A stretch of 64,000 nucleotides of DNA from contig NZ_CP066265.1 of the NCBI RefSeq assembly GCF_023278085.1, positions 3,180,001 through 3,244,000 on the forward strand, given 5' to 3'. Source of the DNA: Pseudomonas syringae. GTDB lineage: Bacteria > Pseudomonadota > Gammaproteobacteria > Pseudomonadales > Pseudomonadaceae. Under the pieces are notes generated by a model. That model worked only from the letters and a program-made list of their open reading frames with translations, ran no database searches and had not been told where the DNA came from. Every line of letters begins with the position of its first letter. Position 1 is the stretch's first letter. The position numbers and the translations under genes were made by a program. This document shows positions 58,218 through 64,000 of the stretch, one piece after another.

Positions 58218-58999
58218 AAGGTCAACTCCACCGCCAGGGGCGCATGATCGGAAAGGTGAGACCACGGTCGACTCGACAACACTTTCGGTCTGTGGGAAGT
58301 CGCGTTACGCACGTAGATCCGGTCCAGCCGAAGCAACGGCCAACGGGCCGGAAAGCTTTTGGCCGGTGCCCCGAAGCGCTCCACAAAAACCTCGCGCAGT
58401 CCGGTGCCTTTTAACAACCCATCGGCGCGCTGGCGCCAGTCGTTGAAGTCACCGGCGACGATGACCGGCTCCCCCTCGGGAAGCCGTGACATCAATTCGG
58501 CAAGCAGTTTCAACTGCTGACGCCGATGACTCTCAAACAGCCCCAGGTGCACGCACACCGCATGCACCCGACCGGCGTGCGGTACATCAAGGATGCAGTG
58601 CAGCAAGCCGCGCTGCTCAGTGCCGTCGATGGAGACGTCGAGGTTTTCGTGCTGGATGATCGGGTATTTGGACAGCAGCGCGTTACCGTGATCGCCCTCC
58701 GGATACACCGCATTGCGGCCGTAGGCGAAGTCGCTCCACATGGCGTCGGCCAGAAACTCGTACTGTGAAATCGTCGGCCAGTCCTTGACGCTGCGGGCAT
58801 GGCTCTGGTGTTCGCCGTGCACTTCCTGAAGAAACACGATATCGGCCGATACACTGCGCACGGCTTCACGCAACTCCGGCAGAATGAAGCGACGATTGAA
58901 AATGCCAAAGCCCATGTGCATGTTCATGGTCAGTACATTCAATGAAACACTGGCCGATACTGGCGTTACCGGGCCGGCAGGCGGGTTGGCACTGGTCAA
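58214..58999 (-). CDS. ybhP: YbhP-like endonuclease/exonuclease/phosphatase-family protein
   Basis: A 261-residue member of the EEP superfamily. [22 protein letters not shown] (metal-binding Glu), [11 protein letters not shown] and [10 protein letters not shown] show the catalytic residues are intact. Substrate unknown: family members cut nucleic acids or phospholipids. It leads the ybhP-clsB-ybhN operon, linking it to lipid metabolism as in E. coli. It is divergent from the cytochrome b gene across 202 bases where I see no clear regulatory site. Confidence 0.88.
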   Translation of the reverse strand: MTSANPPAGPVTPVSASVSLNVLTMNMHMGFGIFNRRFILPELREAVRSVSADIVFLQEVHGEHQSHARSVKDWPTISQYEFLADAMWSDFAYGRNAVYPEGDHGNALLSKYPIIQHENLDVSIDGTEQRGLLHCILDVPHAGRVHAVCVHLGLFESHRRQQLKLLAELMSRLPEGEPVIVAGDFNDWRQRADGLLKGTGLREVFVERFGAPAKSFPARWPLLRLDRIYVRNATSHRPKVLSSRPWSHLSDHAPLAVELTL

Positions 59000-59201
59000 G
59001 ACTCGCTCCTGGGTGGATATTCACGTCATATGAAGCCACCCGTGCACACAGGTTCCATTCTGTGCCAACCCTGCTGCCAATCAGCCATGTTCAGCTGTCG
59101 GTAGCGACCCTGAAATAAATCCGGCCGAAATGAAACCCATCACCGCGGCCGAGGGCCTAAACTGTTAACCGAGCCTGTAAAAAGCCACAAGGAATCAAAC
59201 C

Positions 59202-59741
59202 GTGGATACACCGACTTATCAACGCTACAGCCCACGCGCCCGCTGGCTGCACTGGATCATGGCGATTCTGATTGTGCTGGCGTACACGCTGATTCTGAGC
59301 CGCACCCAATTCAGCAAGGGCTCCGACTACCGCACGCTGGTGGTGCAGAGCCATTTCTGGGTGGGCATTCTGATTCTGGTCATGGCGTTCTTTCGCGTTG
59401 CCGAGCGTCGACGTCACCGCCCGCCCGGTATCACGCCGCCGCTGGAAGGCGCGCTGCGCGTAGCAGCCACCCTGTCACATTACGCGCTGTATGCGTTTTT
59501 GTTCGCACAGCCCGTGCTCGGTCTGCTGACGGTGATGGTGGAAAAAGGCGCGTTGCCGATTCCACTTACAGACCTGCAAATACCCTGGCCGCTACCCACC
59601 TCGGACCAGACAGCCGAGTACTTCGAAGACCTGCACAAGTTGCTGGGCAAGATCTTCTACTACGTGATCGGCCTGCATGTGATCGCCGCAATCTGGCACC
59701 ACCTGGTGCGCAAGGACAACACCCTCAAACGCATGCTGTAG
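59202..59741 (+). CDS. cytochrome b561 (YceJ/CybB-like)
   Basis: A 179-residue four-helix di-haem inner-membrane protein. Likely haem ligands are in WLHWIMAILIV (first helix), VQSHFWVGIL, LSHYALYAFLF and IGLHVIAAIWHH. The family transfers electrons from ubiquinol, in E. coli to superoxide. It uses a GTG start at 59202 with AAGGA eight bases upstream. It is monocistronic, converging on the MTI phosphorylase gene one base from its stop. Confidence 0.9.
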   Translation: MDTPTYQRYSPRARWLHWIMAILIVLAYTLILSRTQFSKGSDYRTLVVQSHFWVGILILVMAFFRVAERRRHRPPGITPPLEGALRVAATLSHYALYAFLFAQPVLGLLTVMVEKGALPIPLTDLQIPWPLPTSDQTAEYFEDLHKLLGKIFYYVIGLHVIAAIWHHLVRKDNTLKRML

Positions 59742-59742
59742 C

Positions 59743-60492
<750 letters not shown>

Positions 60493-61503
60493 TTAATCGA
60501 TCAGTTGAGCAGCGCGCAGCGCCTGTAGCGCAGCCAGCCAGCGCGGATGTTGCCGATATTCAGTGCCGGCCGTTGCCTGACCCTGCATGCGGGCGATACG
60601 CGGCGAAGGTTTGACCTTCATGCGTTGCGCCGCACTGAGCGCCAGCTCTGCGGCCGCACGGTCGTTACACACCAGCCCCATGTCACAGCCGGCAGTCAGT
60701 GCAGCTTCGATCCGGCTGGCAGCATCACCCACCACGTGGGCACCGGCCATCGACAGATCGTCACTGAAGATAACACCGTCGAATTTCAGTTCGTCGCGCA
60801 GGATGTCCTGCAGCCAGCGCCTTGAAAAACCGGCTGGCTGGGCGTCGACTTTCGGGTAGATGACATGGGCGGGCATCACGGCCGCCAGTTGCTGGCTCAA
60901 GCGCGCAAACGGCACCAGGTCATTGGCGCGGATCTGCTCCAGGCTGCGCTCATCATTGGGGATGGCCACGTGAGAATCGGCCTCGGCCCAGCCATGCCCG
61001 GGGAAATGCTTGCCGGTGGCCGCCATGCCCGCCGCGTTCATGCCGCGAATAAAGGCACCTGCCAGCAAGGCGGCACGCTCGGGATCGCCCTCGAACGACC
61101 GCGTCCCGACGACTGCGCTACGCTGATAGTCCAGATCCAGTACCGGAGCAAAACTCAGGTCCAGCCCGACGGCCAGCACTTCAGTTGCCATCACCCAGCC
61201 GCACTGCTCGGCCAGCAATTCGGCATCAGGCCGGTCGGCAATTGCGCGCATCGGCGGCAGGCGCACAAAGCCCTGACGCAGGCGCTGCACACGACCGCCC
61301 TCCTGGTCCACGGCCAGCAGCAGGTCCGGGCGAATGGCACGAATCGACGCGCTCAGCTCACGCACCTGACGCGGATGCTCGATATTTCGGGCGAAGATGA
61401 TCAGACCGCCCACTTCGGGCTGACGCAGAAACTGACGGTCTTCGCTGGTCAGCCATGTACCGGCGACGTCGACCATCAGGGAGCCTTGCAGGCCAGAACT
61501 CAT
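60493..61503 (-). CDS. nagZ: beta-N-acetylglucosaminidase
   Basis: A 336-residue cytoplasmic GH3 enzyme that removes GlcNAc from 1,6-anhydro-MurNAc peptides in peptidoglycan recycling, thereby influencing ampC induction. LLLAVDQEGGRVQRLR, GKHFPGHGWAEADSHV (with the general acid His of the flexible loop) and the nucleophile Asp in GVIFSDDLSMAGA are visible. The ATG at 61503 follows AAGGG; the frame begins at 61521. Probably cotranscribed with the MTI phosphorylase gene. Confidence 0.94.
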   Translation of the reverse strand: MSSGLQGSLMVDVAGTWLTSEDRQFLRQPEVGGLIIFARNIEHPRQVRELSASIRAIRPDLLLAVDQEGGRVQRLRQGFVRLPPMRAIADRPDAELLAEQCGWVMATEVLAVGLDLSFAPVLDLDYQRSAVVGTRSFEGDPERAALLAGAFIRGMNAAGMAATGKHFPGHGWAEADSHVAIPNDERSLEQIRANDLVPFARLSQQLAAVMPAHVIYPKVDAQPAGFSRRWLQDILRDELKFDGVIFSDDLSMAGAHVVGDAASRIEAALTAGCDMGLVCNDRAAAELALSAAQRMKVKPSPRIARMQGQATAGTEYRQHPRWLAALQALRAAQLID

Positions 61504-61644
61504 AGAAAAACCCTTACACACCAGTGCCTATGTCCAATCCGGGCATGGTGCTTGATCCTGAAGCACGACGCAATGCGACCGGGCTATTCGCAAGTGCTAT
61601 GCGTCAGTGCGATGGGAGAGGCAGTGCGAGAGGCAGTGCAGTCC

Positions 61645-62361
61645 TCAGGCCTTGGCGACCGCAGGCGTGCTGGAGCTGCTTTTGGTACGCGGCCTGAGCT
61701 GGGCGGCGATCATGCCGGGATCGGTAACGCCGGTGTCGGCACGCATACCGGCAGCCAGAAACGGCACCATCAGGCGCATGACCTGTTCGATGGACGTGTT
61801 GACGCCAAAATCGGTCTCGGCGATCGCCCGCAAGGCCTTGATACCGGACATGCTGAACGCGGCAGCGCCGAGCATGAAATGCACACGCCAGAACAGCTCG
61901 ATAGGCGGGATACGAGGGGCGGCTTCGTTGACCAGCGTCATGTAGCGACGAAACACCTTGCCGTACATGTCTTCCAGATAGCGACGCAAGTGGCCCTGGC
62001 TCTGGCTGAATGCCAGTCCCAGCAAACGCATGAAAATCGACAGATCATTGTTGCTGCGCGGCTGCACGACCAGCGCCTGCTCGACAAGGATTTCCAGCAA
62101 CTCTTCAAGACTCGGCTTGTGCTCGGGTCTGGCCTGCCGACGCTCCAGCTCGCGATCGAGACTGATGCAGAATGGACCGAGAAAGCGCGAGAAAACCGCC
62201 TGGATGAGCGCCTTTTTCGAGCCGAAGTGATAGTTCACCGCAGCCAGATTGACCGAAGCCTTGCTGGTGATGAGACGCAAAGAGGTTTCAGCAAATCCTT
62301 TCTCTGCGAACAGCTGTTCCGCAGCATCGAGAATGCGTTCAACGGTTTCCGACTGGGCCAT
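61645..62361 (-). CDS. psrA: TetR-family regulator PsrA
   Basis: A 238-residue TetR-type regulator. The N-terminal HTH (residues about 5-55: RILDAAEQLFAEKGFAETSLRLITSKASVNLAAVNYHFGSK) is followed by a ligand domain that in Pseudomonas binds long-chain fatty acids. PsrA represses itself and beta-oxidation genes and activates rpoS. Identification rests on sequence and on synteny with lexA-sulA. A CAAAC-N4-GTTTG site lies 15 bases upstream of the start. The Ser/Thr-rich C-terminal tail is variable. Confidence 0.92.
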   Translation of the reverse strand: MAQSETVERILDAAEQLFAEKGFAETSLRLITSKASVNLAAVNYHFGSKKALIQAVFSRFLGPFCISLDRELERRQARPEHKPSLEELLEILVEQALVVQPRSNNDLSIFMRLLGLAFSQSQGHLRRYLEDMYGKVFRRYMTLVNEAAPRIPPIELFWRVHFMLGAAAFSMSGIKALRAIAETDFGVNTSIEQVMRLMVPFLAAGMRADTGVTDPGMIAAQLRPRTKSSSSTPAVAKA

Positions 62362-62375
62362 GGCTCTCCGCCTAA

Positions 62376-62389
62376 CAAACGAACGTTTG
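62376..62389. promoter_or_regulatory. PsrA box
   Basis: CAAACGAACGTTTG fits the PsrA consensus (C/G)AAAC-N2-4-GTTT(G/C) and lies 15 bases upstream of psrA, consistent with known autorepression. Confidence 0.8.
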
Positions 62390-62574
62390 AAACATACGTA
62401 TCAGGCCGCCTGCTTGTCAAGCAGACACGTTCATTTTATGGCCGAACAGTCACGAAAACCGGCTTTGAAGCGTGGAATGCAGTTAAAGCGGCTTCTCTAT
62501 ATACGCACTTTGGCGCACGCATTTGCAACCACTCGGCGGCGAAAGTGAAATGGATGATTGCCAATGGGCTTTCA

Positions 62575-62609
62575 CTGTATATAATCCCAGTCACTGTATA
62601 AAAAGCCAG
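62575..62609. promoter_or_regulatory. two tandem LexA (SOS) boxes
   Basis: CTGTATATAATCCCAG (62575-62590) and CTGTATAAAAAGCCAG (62594-62609) both fit CTG-N10-CAG and are three bases apart, ending ten bases before the lexA start. Double boxes are usual for lexA autoregulation. Confidence 0.92.
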
Positions 62610-62619
62610 AGCGCCCCTC

Positions 62620-63228
62620 ATGATCAAACTGACGCCACGCCAGGCTGAAATCCTGGGTTTCATCAAACGCTGCCTCGAAGACAATGGCTTCCCGCCGACA
62701 CGTGCGGAAATTGCTCAGGAACTGGGATTCAAATCACCCAACGCAGCGGAAGAACACCTCAAGGCACTGGCTCGCAAGGGCGCCATCGAAATGACCCCCG
62801 GCGCCTCACGCGGTATCCGCATCCCCGGCTTCGAAGCCCGTGCCGACGAAAGCAGCCTGCCGGTCATCGGTCGTGTCGCTGCGGGTGCCCCGATTCTGGC
62901 TCAGCAGCACATAGAAGAGTCCTGCAACATCAATCCTGCCTTTTTTCACCCGAGCGCCAACTACCTGCTGCGCGTTCACGGCATGAGCATGAAGGACGTC
63001 GGCATCCTTGATGGCGACCTGCTGGCCGTGCACACCACCCGTGAGGCCCGCAATGGCCAGATCGTGGTGGCCCGGATTGGTGACGAAGTAACCGTCAAGC
63101 GCTTCAAACGTGAAGGCAGCAAGGTCTGGCTGCTGGCTGAAAACCCTGATTTCGCACCCATCGAGGTGGATCTCAAGGATCAGGAACTGGTTATCGAAGG
63201 TTTGAGCGTCGGCGTCATTCGCCGCTAA
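62620..63228 (+). CDS. lexA: LexA repressor of the SOS response
   Basis: A 202-residue repressor/protease. The winged HTH covers residues 1-65. The self-cleavage site is Ala88-Gly89 in RVAAGAP, with the serine nucleophile Ser123 in HGMSMKD and lysine Lys160 in VTVKRF. RecA filaments trigger cleavage. Two LexA boxes precede it. sulA follows by nine bases, forming an SOS operon; psrA is divergent. Confidence 0.97.
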   Translation: MIKLTPRQAEILGFIKRCLEDNGFPPTRAEIAQELGFKSPNAAEEHLKALARKGAIEMTPGASRGIRIPGFEARADESSLPVIGRVAAGAPILAQQHIEESCNINPAFFHPSANYLLRVHGMSMKDVGILDGDLLAVHTTREARNGQIVVARIGDEVTVKRFKREGSKVWLLAENPDFAPIEVDLKDQELVIEGLSVGVIRR

Positions 63229-63237
63229 GGAGACGTT

Positions 63238-63708
63238 ATGCAGTTCCACCAAGCACCGCATTCGCAATTGCCATTGTTCGAGGCGTTTATGGCTCAGCCT
63301 ATCGCCCCGATGCTTGCAGACGCAGTCGAAACACCCTGGAGCAACGATCCAGAAGTTTTCAGTGAGCTGTCTTTGCGCGGTGCAGCCGGGAACTGCCTCA
63401 ACCTTCTGGCACCCATTCTCAGAGACTTGAGTGAAGAGACAGACGCTCGCTGGCTGACCCTGATCGCCCCACCCTCAAGCCTGACACAAACCTGGCTGCG
63501 CGATGCGGGGCTGAACCGGGAGCGAATCCTGCTGCTCCAGCCGCGCGGCACACAGAGCGTGCTGGAGCTGACTCGCGAGGCGCTCAGACTAGGCAGGAGT
63601 CATACGGTGGTGAGCTGGATCAACCCGCTTGGCACAGCAGCGCGTCAGCAATTGATCAATGCAGCTAAAATCGGTGAAGCTCAAAGCCTGAACATCCGAC
63701 TGGGCTGA
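63238..63708 (+). CDS. sulA: SOS cell-division inhibitor SulA
   Basis: A 156-residue inhibitor that binds FtsZ and blocks septation during SOS. The core segments FSELSLRGAAGNCLNLLAPILRDLSEE and RWLTLIAPPSSLTQTWLRDAGLNRERILLLQP match the SulA family. The start at 63238 has AGGAG upstream. It is cotranscribed with lexA, as in other pseudomonads. Confidence 0.93.
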   Translation: MQFHQAPHSQLPLFEAFMAQPIAPMLADAVETPWSNDPEVFSELSLRGAAGNCLNLLAPILRDLSEETDARWLTLIAPPSSLTQTWLRDAGLNRERILLLQPRGTQSVLELTREALRLGRSHTVVSWINPLGTAARQQLINAAKIGEAQSLNIRLG

Positions 63709-63723
63709 TAGCCCGGTCATCAC

Positions 63724-63740
63724 TGTGTGTGTGTGTGTGT
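63724..63740. repeat. (TG)8 microsatellite
   Basis: A run of alternating T and G, about 17 bases, lies between the convergent stops of sulA and the last gene. It is outside coding sequence; length variation would be harmless to proteins but useful for typing. Confidence 0.9.
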
Positions 63741-63974
63741 TCAGTGCAGGACGTGTGGAACGTCATCTTTCTCGATTTCACCTTCAGCCAGGCGTCCAGC
63801 CATTTGCACGCCCACGCTCAGCATGGCCTTGGCAACTTCAACATGCTGACCGTGCATGAACGCCTTGGCGTCAGCCGAAAAATCCAGCGTGACCAGCGAA
63901 CCTTCGTCGTCAGCACGACGCAGTTCTATACGGCCGTCCGGTAATTCGACAATTTCAAGAAAAGAGGTAGGCAT
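63741..63974 (-). CDS. small conserved protein downstream of lexA-sulA
   Basis: A 77-residue acidic protein (MPTSFLEIVELPDGRIELRRADDEG...). It appears at the same place in other pseudomonads next to sulA, convergent with it. No named family is known to me; no membrane segment or catalytic motif is seen. GGAG lies about 12 bases before the ATG at 63974, which is long but plausible. Conservation and coding pattern support a real gene. Confidence 0.8.
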   Translation of the reverse strand: MPTSFLEIVELPDGRIELRRADDEGSLVTLDFSADAKAFMHGQHVEVAKAMLSVGVQMAGRLAEGEIEKDDVPHVLH

Positions 63975-64000
63975 TGTTACAGTTACTCCGCAATAGGCGG

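Noticed and set aside
60865..62601. 578-codon open frame antisense to nagZ and psrA
   Set aside because: Both opposing genes are certain and this frame spans their intergenic gap without any recognisable protein feature.

Overview
The window reads as chromosomal sequence of a fluorescent Pseudomonas, most likely of the Pseudomonas syringae group. The evidence is its high GC content, the order MTI phosphorylase - nagZ - psrA - lexA - sulA, a LigD/Ku end-joining pair, REP-type palindromes carrying GACGCAGAGCG ends, and a compact myo-inositol catabolic cluster. I see no rRNA, tRNA, CRISPR array, prophage or complete insertion sequence. About 55 genes cover nearly all of the sequence. Species assignment is inference from gene content; no marker gene was compared.

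Layout. 1-6.1 kb: the end of an RhtA-like exporter, two small lipoproteins, an M24B aminopeptidase, a cysteine-desulfurase-like enzyme, an SsuE-type FMN reductase behind a sigma-54-type promoter, and a LysE exporter. 6.1-10.2 kb: a LysR regulator divergent from a 3-oxoacid CoA-transferase (two subunits) and an AtoE-type transporter. 10.2-16 kb: a translationally coupled monooxygenase / CTP-synthase-like amidotransferase pair, a D-2-hydroxyacid dehydrogenase, GlpQ and a TonB-dependent receptor. 16.1-16.5 kb and 24.2-24.5 kb: two copies of a highly structured dispersed repeat. 16.7-24.2 kb: pssA, ligD, ku, then ssuD and an SfnR-like sigma-54 activator. 24.6-27.7 kb: a FAD/NAD(P)-binding protein, an XRE-cupin regulator and an EamA transporter. 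27.9-33.9 kb: a six-gene Mrp-type cation/proton antiporter operon with a near-consensus sigma-54 promoter. 34-39 kb: small proteins, an orphan DUF2235 hydrolase with a G9 tract, a chemoreceptor with a C-terminal sensor region and a DksA paralogue lacking two zinc cysteines. 39.4-55.8 kb: the inositol regulon. 56-59 kb: ybhN-clsB-ybhP. 59.2-64 kb: cytochrome b561, MTI phosphorylase, nagZ, psrA, lexA-sulA and a small conserved gene.

How genes work together. The inositol cluster encodes a complete route: an ABC importer, IolG, IolE, IolD, IolB, IolC and a CoA-acylating semialdehyde dehydrogenase. The missing IolJ aldolase step is probably supplied by the DUF2090 domain fused to IolC. An RpiR-type regulator is divergent from iolC, and GGAA-N6-TTCC-type sites lie at the regulator/iolC gap and before the importer genes. 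One side gene, a scyllo-inositol-dehydrogenase-like oxidoreductase, is interrupted by a single-base frameshift. The sulfonate genes ssuE and ssuD lie 17 kb apart, but each has a GG-N10-GC element, and the sigma-54 activator overlaps ssuD, so they may form one split regulon.

The best candidate for something undescribed is the pair of about 350-385 bp repeats at 16.1 and 24.2 kb. They share an outer stem enclosing two hairpins plus two hairpins outside it. The two copies differ by paired substitutions that preserve the stems (six covarying base pairs by eye), which points to selection on structure rather than on coding.
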